NCBI GenBank assembly: GCA_037952775.1
Contig: JBANAY010000003.1
Span: forward strand, 10,602,001-10,666,000
Direction of reading: 5' to 3'
DNA from: Clonostachys chloroleuca
Lineage: Eukaryota; Ascomycota; Sordariomycetes; Hypocreales; Bionectriaceae
DNA length: 64,000 bases
Positions 41,101 to 51,500 of the stretch are shown here, piece by piece; position 1 is the stretch's first letter, and the number at the start of each line of letters is the position of its first letter. The translations under genes were made by a program, and so were the position numbers. Under the pieces are notes generated by a model. It saw only the letters and a program-made list of their open reading frames with translations, did not search any database and had not been told where the DNA came from.

Positions 41101-43684
41101 CCTCGTGCATTACCCCCGTCGTTTCATTGGTATCAATGACCACCTGCACCATCCCTTGGGGCTTAATGTCGACAATTCGCGTCCGAAGAATAGCTGTTGC
41201 CGCCACGATCTGTTCCCATGCCTTTCGAAGACGCTCCACGTTCACTCCAGGCTGCAGCTGGAAGAGATGCCGGGAGATGTAGTCACCTGGATTTTTGGCT
41301 GCCAAGGCGATGAGGCCCTCTTGTAGAGGTGTGCAGGGAAAGACGTCGGCCACATTCTCACTGGCGACGCCACAGACCACGGCCGCCTGTCTGCGCACCG
41401 GCTCCGCGTCGATATGTTTTTTGAGCAAAGAAAAAGGTTCGATGGGGCTACTACTGTCCTCTAAAAGCTCGGCTACGACCTTTGACATGTCACACAGTAC
41501 CGGATGGGTAAAGATGTCAGCGACATTGAGCGATAGGCTGTTATCTCGCGCGGCGCCAGCCAGTTTCATAGCCGCAATAGAATCTCCTCCAAGACGTAGA
41601 AAATCATCATCAGCTCCGATGCTGTCGTCGTCCAAACCGAGAACAGAGGACCAAAGACCTCGTAAACGGAACTCCATAACAGTGGTTGGCTCCCTCTTGT
41701 CTGGCAAAGATGAACCTTGAGCCATAAGCTCCTTCAATGAAAATGCTGCCCCCGTTTCTCTGAGCTTGCTTCTATCCAATTTCCCACTAGATGTTGTGGG
41801 GAAAACCTCAAGCGGAATATAGGCTGCCGGGATCATGTACGCCGGTAGATGGGCGGCCAACCGGTTGTTGAGTCCATCGGTGACTCTCTGCAACTCTGTT
41901 TCTAGTCCGTTCTTATCTTGGCTGGAAGCTGACTTCGGTATCTGTATGAACGCAACAAGCAAAGATCTGTCGCTGTTGCATGGTGTCAAGAGCTCGGCAG
42001 CCACTCGCACATCCCCTCCGCCATGAGCGACCTCTGTTCGCACATGAGACTCGACGTCGCCCAACTCCACACGCTGGCCGCTAATCTTGACTTGCAAGTC
42101 TTTTCGGCCTATATAGGTAATATTCCCATTAGCTTCGTAGCGCACAAGATCACCTGTCTTGTACAGCCGACCTAGACGACCTGGACAACCTGGCGACCCA
42201 GCAACCAACCACCTCGGGCTCTCGATGAACACTGCGGCCGTCTTTTCTGGTTCTCCGAGATATCCGTCTCCGACAATTGGGCCTTCCAGCACCAATTCGC
42301 CAGTGTCCCCAACGGGCACCAGCTCGTCATGGCAGTCAGGGTCAACTACCCAAGTGCAAACACCAGTTCCGCGGCCAATACTAACAATGGAGTCTTGCTT
42401 GCCAGCAGCGCCGCCATCGCCAAAGTCAGCCAGCGTGGCTCCGATTGCGCATTCAGCCGGGCCGTACACGTTGAACACGCGGGCAACTTCTACCCACTCA
42501 AAGGCCAGCTGGCTCGTCAGGGCCTCTCCAGCGAAAATCACATGCTTCAATGTACCATTCAGATCCAATGGTCGAATCATGGCACCGACTGTGGGAGTGA
42601 TGTTGACACAGTTTGCGTCGTATGCTCGTATGGAGCCAGCAAGGTTGCTGACAGCCTCTTGCTGGTGAGGGATGCAGAGGCAGCCGCCCACAGTCAGGGT
42701 ATGGATGAAGTTGAACCAAGCTACGTCAAAGGAGTACTTGGCAAAATCATACACTCGTGAAGAAGGTGAATAGCCTAGCACGACCTGTTGGTGCTGAATC
42801 AAAGTGCAAATGTTCGAATGGGTAATAATCGTGCCCTTGGGAGTGCCCGTGCTGCCCGAGGTGAAGATGATGTAGAGTCTGCTTGATGGGTGAACTTCTG
42901 GCAGTTTATTGATCGTCACGGAGAGGCTGGTGCTTTGCTCATTAACAAGCATGACTGTGCCTGAGTTGAGGTCTCCAGCAAGATCAGCAGTCAAAGAAGA
43001 CGCCAAAATGACAATCGGCTTGGTTTGTTGAACGATGATACATAAACGCTCGAAGGGGAGTGAGGTTTCTAGAGCTACCGATGAACCTCCAGCCTTCATA
43101 ACAGCGAGCATGGCGATGGGGGTCCATTTTGACTTTTGAAAGCAGAGAGGGACAATCACATCAGAACCGACACCAATGCCAACGAGGCGATGTGCTAGGT
43201 TGGTGGAGAGCTCATCAAGCTGGCGGTAGCTCCAATTGCCGTCCCAGGCCTGGACGGCCTGGTCGTCAGGCTGCAGGCGCACTCTCTCCGTGATAAGATT
43301 GTGAACACATTTGTTGACTGTCTCTGGGATGGTATGATTCCATTTCCAGATGAGCTCAAGATCTTGATGACTGATGCTACCTGTCGAGCTGTGCTGAGAC
43401 TCGTTGTAAAGCAATGACGAGGAAGGATCTTGCCTCTGTTTTGAGGCATTGGCAGACATTCTCAACGATATCATACAATGCGATCTCGGCCTCTTTGTCA
43501 ATGGCTTTGGGCCAAGCTTTTCCTTAGACACCTTCGTCAAGGGATGATGACGGTGTTGGTAGAGGAATATGAGACGTCGCAAAGAGGACCTGAGCAGCCA
43601 ATTCAAATTCTTGGGCCGATGATGTTGGACTGAGGACACACAATGCAATACTCGTAACTTACACACGACATGGATGTCAAGCAC
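12460..43684 (-). CDS. Giant eight-module nonribosomal peptide synthetase
   Basis: Multimodular NRPS of about 10,390 aa that assembles a peptide on thiolation domains. It is spread over three reading frames. A real intron (19473-19536, GTAAGT..CAG) joins DPTE to YDISFDIS inside the C6 domain. Single-base shifts near 30,615 (A4) and 18,620 (A7) break the frame inside well-conserved domains, while coding continues undisturbed for kilobases on each side. They are best read as sequence errors or recent mutations, not gene boundaries. Order: A1-T1-C1, A2-T2-C2, A3-T3-E3-C3, A4-T4-C4, A5-T5-E5-C5, A6*-T6-E6-C6, A7-T7-C7, A8-T8, terminal C8, T9*. There is no thioesterase; C8 (SHAQYDG) is of the fungal cyclising type. 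Eight A domains and three E domains predict a peptide of up to eight residues with D-residues at 3, 5 and 6. The start is uncertain: A1 is recognisable from about 43,340, but the codons before it may lie in another frame. Substrates cannot be assigned from sequence alone. Confidence 0.93.
14150..17380 (-). other. NRPS module 8: C7-A8-T8
   Basis: C7 has HHALYDGWS (about 16,914-16,937). A8 has FTSGSTGVPKG (about 15,493-15,522), YGPAECTVKA, YRTGDLVQY, KINGQRLELGD and TGKLDR; pocket D-I-S-D-V-A-M-V-K-K, close to A4. T8 has LGGDSILAM (about 14,256-14,282). It adds the last residue before release. Confidence 0.87.
17410..20670 (-). other. NRPS module 7: C6-A7-T7, intron in C6 and frame break in A7
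   Basis: C6 has EMSHAIVDGAST (about 20,207-20,236) and contains the 64-nt intron. A7 has FTSGSTGTPKG (about 18,743-18,772). The frame shifts at about 18,615-18,630, between FDVCWSNVLA and TLACGATLCIPS, by one missing base. After it come YGPCECTP, YKTGDLVRY, KINGQRLELGD and SGKRDR; pocket D-V-S-E-T-S-S-P-S-K. T7 has LGGDSVGAM. No E domain follows, so an L-residue is expected. Confidence 0.86.
19473..19536 (-). other. Intron in NRPS C6 domain
   Basis: 64 nt with GTAAGT donor and TTCGCAG acceptor, phase 0. Removing it joins ...DYEDPTE to YDISFDIS..., which matches the continuous DPTEYDI of the paralogous C3 and C5 domains in the same protein. Confidence 0.9.
20680..25330 (-). other. NRPS module 6: C5-A6*-T6-E6, A domain degenerate
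   Basis: C5 has EMSHTITDGAS. A6 is in frame throughout but its motifs are ruined: the P-loop A3 reads ATSKTGSLFGS (23,443-23,490) instead of TSGSTGxPKG; the substrate Asp of FDxxW is His (YASHITW, codon 23341-23343); A5 is YGFCESS; A8 is AHKDAMVKIQGQHVELEE; the A10 lysine is Gln (SGQLNR, codon 22393-22395). T6 has NGGDSISAM with its serine. E6 has HHLVVDLVSW, NEGHGRE and RTVGWFT. Adenylation here is very unlikely, but carrier and epimerase look sound. Confidence 0.9.
25340..30110 (-). other. NRPS module 5: C4-A5-T5-E5 (D-residue)
   Basis: C4 has HHALYDGWS (about 29,634-29,657). A5 has FTSGSTGIPKG (about 28,228-28,258), YGPCECTP, YKTGDLVYY, KINGQRVELGD and SGKLDR; pocket D-T-Q-E-I-G-S-P-T-K, close to A3. 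A Ser-rich insertion of about 30-50 residues (coded near 27,200-27,350) sits before the PPYMVP motif. T5 has NGGDSISAM. E5 has HHLVIDLVSW, NEGHGRE and RTVGWFT and looks active. Confidence 0.88.
30130..33410 (-). other. NRPS module 4: C3-A4-T4, frame broken in A4
   Basis: C3 has EMSHAISDGAST (about 32,920-32,948), the form that follows E domains here, and should accept a D-configured donor. A4 has FTSGSTGLPKG (about 31,493-31,522), YGPAECSIKA, YKTGDIVRY, KINGQRLELGD and TGKTDR; pocket D-V-S-D-L-S-T-I-K-K. Between KINGQRLELGD and the A10 motif the frame changes at about 30,600-30,620, near a GGGG run. T4 has IGGDSIGAM in the new frame. Confidence 0.86.
33420..38100 (-). other. NRPS module 3: C2-A3-T3-E3 (D-residue)
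   Basis: C2 reads HHALYDAWS (about 37,591-37,614), with Ala in place of the Gly of HHxxxDG. A3 has FTSGSTGVPKG (about 36,178-36,206), YGPCECTP and SGKLNR; pocket D-T-N-D-I-G-C-P-T-K. T3 has NGGDSISAM, the form seen here only before E domains. E3 has HHLVVDLVSW (about 34,335-34,367), NESHGRE and RTVGWFT, so it looks active and should give a D-residue at position 3. Confidence 0.87.
38110..41470 (-). other. NRPS module 2: C1-A2-T2
   Basis: C1 has intact IHHALYDGWS (about 40,935-40,960). A2 has FTSGSTGTPKG (about 39,490-39,520), YGPTECTT, YKTGDLARY, KINGQRVELGD and SGKIDR. T2 reads IGGDSIGAV (about 38,216-38,240). Pocket residues by my alignment are D-V-C-I-L-I-L-T-F-K, unlike all other modules here: the pocket is hydrophobic and the A5 motif is GPTE rather than GPAE or GPCE. 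It probably takes a different class of residue from its neighbours. Confidence 0.87.
41490..43350 (-). other. NRPS module 1: A1-T1 (loading module)
   Basis: A1 starts at the linker DLELIWKWNHTIPETV and has FTSGSTGTPKG (about 42,830-42,866), VYGPAEC, YKTGDLVRY, GRKDLQVKISGQRVELGD and SGKLDR. T1 carries LGGDSIAAM (about 41,570-41,595) with the phosphopantetheine serine. My alignment to the PheA pocket gives D-V-F-N-I-A-V-I-G-K; this matches no code I can assign. No condensation domain precedes it, so the module starts the chain. Confidence 0.88.
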
Positions 43685-45380
43685 ATGTGTTTTCTAGGCA
43701 CCGTGCGAAGGGGGTACGTTTATGTCTCTCTCTCGTACGTTGCGTGAAATTTCGGGCAGCGCATTGCGCCAGACAAGAACTTTTGGGAGCTCATTATCAA
43801 TCTGTAGCTAGGTAGATAATCCATAGTCATCGTCTTAGTTGCTCGGTTAGGCGCGCTGCATTTTCAGGTGAGCAGTCGAAAAGGGCAATGCGGTTGCAAC
43901 GCCAGACTTTGAGACTGAGACATGCGCATGCATCACATCACATCACATCTTTCCTCAAGCAACTCACCTGGCTCATGTCACACACCCCTCCGCATTGGTG
44001 GCTTCACGAACACCCCACTTAAGAGGTGGCTTTCAGTAGTTATATCATTCCAGGCAAAGGACTTGACGATCCTCAGCCGCACGGCTTGGGCACGAGAAAA
44101 GACGGTGCAGTAAATACTCCATATCGGCTGCAAAATGTGCCGATTCGCCAGCCTGTCAAAGCAACGCGAATTTCCACGGGCCGGTCAAGCTACTACGCAC
44201 TATCAGTAATAGTAAGACAGTTATGCAATATCATGGTCTGAACGAAGCGTGAAAACGCGATTCCATTCGTTCAGCTCTCTGGATCACAAAGGCTAGACTA
44301 CCATCGCATCTTGAGAGGAGCATTACGGTGGAACTGAGAGTGAGGCCGAGCTCTTCGTTTCATAACTACCTTACATGTACTCCACTGTAGCTTTGTGCAT
44401 GTAGATCTTTGAGACTGTGGCAGCATGCCATCACCCCACTTGGATGTCAAGAAGCGGAGATTTTCTTACTTGGTGGAACGCGGCCATCTCGTGACCATCC
44501 CCAGAGAGACTCACTGGCAATAAATGATTCAGTCCTGCGCCGCCTTGGGTATCCATGCCTTCAATGGGAGTTCTGCCAAGATCGGCTTGTCAATGTGAGG
44601 CTTGTCTCGTCCATTAGGTCTCGTCCAGAGTGATCAAGTAACGGCAAACGGCCGAGTATTAGGTAAATTAATATAATAGGTACCTACCTGACTTACATGG
44701 ACCCTTTCATGTAGATAGAAATCTCCCCATCTCAGTGTTTTCTTCTTGGCTCCCAGATCCGACAACCATTCAACAGTTGATCGTCGAATTGAGAACTATC
44801 AAAATCCACCCTGATGGCCATTTATTGCCGTATCAAATCCCATCTTAGTGGCTAGTCCTTTATAGTCTCGTATGTATATGTACTTTTTAGGTAATTTCAA
44901 TAAACGACGAGAATTTTGTCTCTGGACGGCATGGGAAGTATCTCTCGGAAGAAAACTCTGTGCAGAGCCTTTGCTCCAACAACAACGGAGTGATCTCATG
45001 CAAACTGTCACACAATTTCCCCCCCGAGTGCTCCCGCCGGGTCGATATTCATTCGACCAAAGGGGCATCGGTCAGCCAGAAGAGACATGGTGCAATCCTG
45101 CCTGTATCGAAGGCTTTTGGCTCTAGTAGCTCCCTGCTGTACTCCGAGCTCTTCTGACCCGAGCAAGCAACTACATGTATGATGTAGGTATAAAAGGTAC
45201 CTTTTTTTTGGGCATTCCTTATTTCTTGATATAACGTATACTTTTTTTCATCTCTTTTATTGGACTTGATCATTATTCAACCCCTCCTTATGGTTACTTG
45301 TGCTCTTTGAAGTTGGAATTACAGCCGTCAACCCTTGTTATATGATTCTGGTTCGCTCAACAGACAAACCAAGCGCAATA
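43685..45380. promoter_or_regulatory. Shared divergent promoter region of NRPS and P450
   Basis: 1.7 kb between the NRPS (-) and P450 (+) starts. It holds no supported gene. It includes a short TCACA tandem tract near 43,931-43,950, an AT-rich stretch at 44,640-44,900, and a TATA box near the P450. The head-to-head layout implies possible co-regulation. Confidence 0.55.
45189..45196 (+). promoter_or_regulatory. TATA box of P450 gene
   Basis: tataaaag on the plus strand, about 190 nt upstream of the P450 ATG and followed by a T-rich tract. It is the best core-promoter match in the divergent region. Confidence 0.5.
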
Positions 45381-47036
45381 ATGGCCCTCTTGACGATCCT
45401 CGGCCTAGTTCTAGCCCTCTCTCTTGCTTTTATTGCCAGCAAAATCACCTATGCCTTGTTCCTTTCGCCGTACAGGAACATTCCAGGGCCGAGGCTGTGC
45501 AAAATCACCCGCTACTGGGCCATCTATCAAGACCTGCGGCTGCGTCGGATCAGCAAGATTCACGAGTGGCACTGCGAGTATGGCGACGTCGTTCTCATCG
45601 CCCCGGGCGAGGTCTCCTTTTCCAGCCCGGCGCCCACGAGGGACATTTACGGCTGCTCCGGGCGTCATCCCAAGAGCAGCTACTTTGATAACTTTACAAT
45701 ATACGGCCAACGGCCCATCTTTTGCGTCCGTGGTGTTGGTGAGCACCGGCAGATGTGCAAGCGGACGTTTGCCTTCTACCAGCCCTCGTCCATCTATAAG
45801 CCAGCTACCTTGCAGCCGCTGCGCACCAATGTATCCAAGGTCGTTAGCCTGCTCAAAAGAGACATGGAGGCGCGCCTGACGGTCGATGCCATGTTTTACT
45901 GCAACCTGTACTCGTTTGACAACATCACACGTCTAGCATACGGGCCCGAGCTCTGTGCTCACTCGATCGACGATGAGAACTGCGAAGAGCGAACGATATT
46001 AGCGGGCTGGAAAGAAGTCGAGGTCTGGAACAACCTCGCATACATCGTGCCCACCGTCCACAGGATCACCCGGGCCGTCCTGTCCCATACCAGAGGCGAC
46101 CCGGCTTTCCTGTCCGCCGAGGAGAGGCTGGCCGACTGGAACATGGACAAGATCATGGCCAGCCAGCACAACCCGGGCAAGATTGTGCCGGGCTCCCTCC
46201 TCCACCAGCTGAGCCACGCCAAGACGCCCCAAGGCGAGCCCTATCCCGTGTCGTGGATCGCGGCCGAGATGCTGGACAATATCCACGCGGCGCAGACGAC
46301 GGTGGCCCTCGCCTTGACTTTTTTGCTCTGGGACCTAGCTCGCAGCCCCGAGTGGCAGAACCGTGTCCGCACTGAGCTCCTCTTGCTGCCCATCAACGAG
46401 GACGACGGCTTACCCACCTTTGACGGCATCATGGCTTGTCCCCTTCTGGATGCCTGCTTTCGAGAATCCGGCCGCCTCCATCCTTTATCGAGCGGCAGGG
46501 CAGAGAGAGTTGTACCTGCTACAAAGGCATATAGTGGCATCGTCCTTCCAGCCGGGGTGAGTCCTCTTCTTCTTCTTCTTCCTAGTAGTTGACTACCCTC
46601 GCTTTTGTTCAATTGCTTGTGTATGCTAACTATAAGATGAAAACAGACCCTTGTGTCTACATCGACACTCTCCATCCACTACAGACCAGACGTCTTCCCA
46701 GATCCACACATGTTCAAACCCGACCGCTGGCTCGAGGCTGACGGGGCAACTCTACAGGCCATGGAGTCGTGCTACATGCCGTTTGGCTACGGCGCGCGCC
46801 TCTGTCTAGGAAAAGCCTTTGCCGTCGCCGAGATCAAGCAGCTCGTCGCAGGCATCCTCCTCAAGTTCAGCGTGCGGCGGGATCCGCAGTCCAAGACAAC
46901 AACGCACTGGACCATGGAGCAGCTCGGGACGCAGAACGCCATGCCGCGCGGCCGGCGGTGCGATCTGAGCTTTCACAAGCTGGCAGAGAGGAAGTGGGCG
47001 GGTATGGACGGCACACAAGTTCGGCGTGCCGTCTGA
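45381..47036 (+). CDS. Cytochrome P450 monooxygenase (cluster tailoring enzyme)
   Basis: Microsomal haem-thiolate monooxygenase. Two exons, 45381-46556 and 46647-47036, joined by a 90-nt GTGAGT..CAG intron, give 521 aa, normal for the family. I chose the ATG at 45381 because it opens with a hydrophobic anchor (MALLTILGLVLALSLAFIAS) followed by the hinge NIPGPRL; an upstream in-frame ATG at 45300 would bury that anchor. K-helix ESGR (about 360), the PERF-type DPHMFKPDRW, and the haem loop FGYGARLCLG with its Cys (about 444) are intact. The I-helix reads HAAQTT: the usual Asp/Glu before the Thr pair is Gln. It is head-to-head with the NRPS and convergent with the ABC transporter, so oxidation of the peptide or one of its amino-acid precursors is likely, but the substrate is unknown. 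Confidence 0.93.
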
Positions 47037-48554
47037 AACCTAGGATGGTGGGCTTCATTTCGGTATCTATTCAGCCGGTGAGCTGAGTTTTTTGGATAAT
47101 TTGGTAATCTAATTACTTCATGAGGCTGCAAGGCAATTGTCAGTGTCTTTGCTGCGCCTCTTTAGATTTGATTGCTGCAAAAAGAGCAATGCAGCTAATA
47201 CATCATTCTGCCCAATGCCCGTCAACTCACTCAAGGAAGTATCCACATTGCGTGTATGCATGCTATTTCATAAATTGAGGACAAGCTTGCATCATCCCTA
47301 TTGCCTCCCTCTAGTCATGCAGGTCTAGGAATGGGAGGCGGTAGACCAGAAACACGACACCAAGAATATCCGGGGGGACAAATAAGGGGTCAGGGTTACA
47401 ATACAACTTGGTTGGACTTCGCAAAACAATACATCTACTACATGCACTATACAGTCGTACACCCGCGTGCATCGAAAGGAAATTGGGCTCCGCTATGTGA
47501 TTGATTACTGCAGTATTACGAGACCGAGTCTCGTCTCGCAAGAACACATGATGCCAGTGTACCTTAAAAGGTAGCTAGGTAGTTGTTTGTGGCGAGCTGA
47601 AGAGCTGAGACAGCTACGGTGGCCACTGAGAGAACAGGAGATGCCGTCGATCTATTCCAGTCCGCCTGCGGAATATGATGTATCAGTTTTTGTAAAGATG
47701 TGATCATCAACGCTAGGCCTTAACCCGCATTGTCACAAAATTGAGGCGGGTAACATCATCCAATCGGCTGAGGTCCTTGCCCCTACTTACATGTAGGGGT
47801 CCTTGCCCCTACTTACATGTAGGTAGCTTGATAGACGTGCGGTCATAAATGATGAGCGGTGTCTCGGGCGTTCCAATGGCGCCTTACGTGACCCCATTGA
47901 TGAGACAACAACGGCTGTGAGCTCTCCCTGTCGATGCCAAGCCAATGTTCCGTGTCCAAGTATGCAGATGCACAAGGCTGCAACCCCTGACTCTGGTAGT
48001 CCAGGTCGTTCTCGGGTCACACAATTAGGTAATGTTAGGTAATAACAACCGCAATGAAAGACCTCCAAGGAACTTTTGGTGATGCAAAGAAGGAAAGCGG
48101 CTTAGCCTTGGAGCAATAGATGGGAGTGAGTCGTCTCAACCACTCGCTCACAAGCCGTATCCCACACGAAAAGCGGAGTCTGATTCCTTCATCTTCGGCA
48201 CCTGTTCTCGTATTGATGAGTTCATGGATGAGCTACTGCTGGTCAGGACTAAGAACAATGTGCCGATGCGACTCCACAACATGGATCAAAGTACCTACAA
48301 TGATCCACGCCCGACGTGTTGTACGGCCCCATGGGGACCGACTGTGGAGGAAGAAATGAATTTAGTGTGTACATATTATGCCTTTCTAACCGAGCTGCCC
48401 AACGACTCATCCGCCCAGCCACCCGTCTTAGTCAATCCTCTCACCTGGGGGGGGGTGTAGCTCCAGAGATATGTCTTTACAGCAAGAATCTCGATCGAAA
48501 AAGCAAAGACTAACGGAAGATCTCAGTCCTCCGCTCATCCCGCCACGGTTTGCT
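47037..48554. other. Convergent intergenic region between P450 and ABC transporter
   Basis: About 1.5 kb with no supported gene; it holds two gene ends and a short tandem duplication. A G run lies at about 48,447-48,455. Confidence 0.5.
47772..47823 (+). repeat. 26-bp tandem duplication
   Basis: Two adjacent copies of a 26-bp unit beginning ggtccttgcccctacttaca. Each contains the palindrome tacatgta. It is non-coding, between two convergent genes. Confidence 0.9.
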
Positions 48555-51500
48555 TTACGTGGCAGGGCTACCTCCACTCATATATAGCTTAGAGAACATG
48601 GACGCTGGGTCGGCCAGGAGCTCTTGCGGGTTCCCAGATTCCATCGGTTTGCCCTTGTCAATTAGCACGACCCGATCAAAGTCGAGCACTGTGTTTAGCT
48701 TGTGAGCAATGGCGATCAGGGTGCGGCCCTCGAGCTCTTCTCGTAGTACCCGCTGCATGAGCTCATCCGTCTCCGCATCGACGCTGCTCGTCGCCTCGTC
48801 AATGATGATGATCTTACCCGGGCGCGCAATAGCGCGGGCAAGGCAGAACAGCTGCCTCTGGCCGTGGGACAGGGCTTCCTCGTCCATTGGGGCGTCGAGC
48901 CCGCCGCGGCTGTCCAGCAGTTCCCAAAGACGGACGGCGCGTAGTGTTTCGATGATACGTTCGTCAGTCAAGATGTGCAGCGGGTCCATGTTCTCGCGCA
49001 CACTCCCGTACAGAAAAAAGGGCTCCTGTGGTAATATGTTGAGGCGACTGCGCAGCGTCTCACGCGATATCTTGCCGGCGGCGTACCCGTCAATCGTGAT
49101 GCTTCCCTCATCTAGGTCCAGCATACCAAGTATCGCCAAGAGCAGTGATGATTTACCACTAGAGTCAGTTAGTAATAACACAGAAAACATCAAACTCAGG
49201 CCTGAAATCTCACCTTCCTGTTCGCCCGCATAATGCAATCTTTTCACCTGGATGGATGGTCAAGTTGAATCCATCGACGACAGGAGCAGTAGATGACTCG
49301 TAAGAGGCGGAGACGTTATCCAAAATAATAGAACCAACTGTCGGCCAAGTATCTGGCAAGCCGTCGTCCGTCTCTCCCTCACGTTTCTCTGATTTGGTCT
49401 CTTCAACAAATGCCTTGACCCGACTGATGGCACCAAGGCCCGTCTCCAGCTGTGTCCACTGCGTGACGAGAGACTGGAGAGCGCCACTGAAGTTGATGAC
49501 ATTGAAGAGCGCCACACCCAGCAGTCCAGTTGACCCGTTGCGCACCAGTGTTGCAAAGGCGACCAACATCACGGCGATGGCGCCGGCCAACAGGTCCAGT
49601 ACCACGGTCAGCCATCTCTGGATGCACCACAATAGATAGTACGGCTTCTGCGAGGCGTCGAGGACGTCGTAGCTCCGGTCCATGTACTGTTCTGACCACC
49701 CATATGCGCGAATGCAGGCGATACCGCCCAGGGTCTCAATGAAGTGGGAAAACAGGGGCGCCTTGGCTTCAATATCGAGCAGACGCAACTGGCGTGAGGT
49801 ACGCAGATAAAACATCTGGATAAAGAAGATGACAGCTACACAGGCGGGAATAGTAGCGGCAACGTAACCCGAGCCGGTAAACACCAACACGGCCGAGATC
49901 AAGACACCAAGAAAGTTCATGACGCACTCGTCCAGAGATTGCGGCAGATCACTGTCGATAAGCTGCAGGTCTTGACTGAAGCGGTTCGTGGTAACTCCGG
50001 CATTTGTAGATGTCAGAAACGAGGTTGTTGCGCTAGGGGACCAGGAATATTAGCCACTTATGAGCCTCAACCAGGAAGAAATCGAGACATCATACTGCAT
50101 AGTGGTATCGAGCAAAAGCTCGTGGAATTTGCGCGAGGTTTTCGGAACCACCATCATTCGAAAAGCCCTAAAGAGGAGTCAGACCACTTCACCAGTCCGT
50201 GTTGTGAAAAGTCAACGCACCAGTCTGATGCCATACACCCTGCAATCGCTAAACTTGCGAGGGCAAAGTATACGCCCAGCCAGTAGCCAATGTTGTCGTT
50301 GGGATGTTCTTTATTATAATGGGTCCACCATTGTAGCCATATTGCTAGAGGGGAGCCAACAGAGTCAGTAGTCTAACGAATGACGACGTTATGAATCACT
50401 TACAGGGAAAGATAAGGCCAAATATATATGCTGCGCAGATAACGAGATAGGCTGAAAAGGTCCATACACCGGCAACCTGGATGTAGTAAGTATACACCTG
50501 CCAGTCACTCGCCCGGTGGGCAGCATCTAACTCGTCGTCCTCATTTTCGAGGCCGAGTTCCTGATAGACTTCCTCTGGCACCTCCAGTGCTTCCTGTCGG
50601 GACGTCTCAGCAACTGGCAAGCTCTCCAGGCGCTGCACATAACCCCCGGATGCGGAAACGTCTTCAAGAGTGCCTTGCTCAGCGATACCCCCTTCCGTGT
50701 TGAGAACTATTATATGGTCGGCGTAACGTAGGTGGCCAGCTATAGGGAATCCTGTAAGCAGTGCCGGAGAGAGCCATGGGTCGGAGTCAACATACCAGAA
50801 TTTGTAGCAAGCACGACCGTTGATCCTATATTTTTGAGGATGCCGTCCTCTTTAAAGACGGCGTCTAGCACTGCGGCCTCAGTCGTCCGGTCAAGACCTG
50901 TCAGGACATCATCCAACACAAGCAGTTTGTTCCTAGAGTACAAAGCACGCGCCAACGACTTGTCTCATGTCAGCTACTCTTCCCTTTCCCAGACCGTACC
51001 TAGAAAGATACATTACTCACCACACGAATCTGTTGGCCGCCACTCAGATGAGAGCCCCGGATCCCAGTTTTTGTCTGGTCACCATCTGGCAGACTTTCAA
51101 AGTCGCCATCTAGCGAACACGCACGAACAACTTTATGGTACCACCCAGCATCCCAGGGCGACATTCCCAAGATGTTGCTTCGTACTGTGCCCCACGTAAT
51201 CCACGGCGATTGAGGAGCGTATGCGCATTTAGAAAAGTCGGAGACGACGGAACCTGACACTTGGGGCAGTTCGCCGAGGAGAAGTCGTAGCAGTGTTGAC
51301 TTGCCGGAACCGACAGGCCCGACAATCATGGTTACCTTGCCGCCACTAATCCCCAGGTTGATTCCTTCGAGGATCATTGTTTCAGGAATGTAACCTCCCG
51401 AGGCTTCAGTGAGACGAATAACGCTAGTTTCAGAATCGCTAGTTTCAGAATTGTTGTCAATGACCTTGGTCAGAACGCCGTGACCGGATGCCACTGTAGT

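Noticed and set aside
12460..43684. Four separate NRPS genes as the open frames suggest
   Set aside because: Each frame end falls inside a conserved A or C domain whose remainder continues at once in another frame. One junction is a clear GT-AG intron, and the other two need only one base each.
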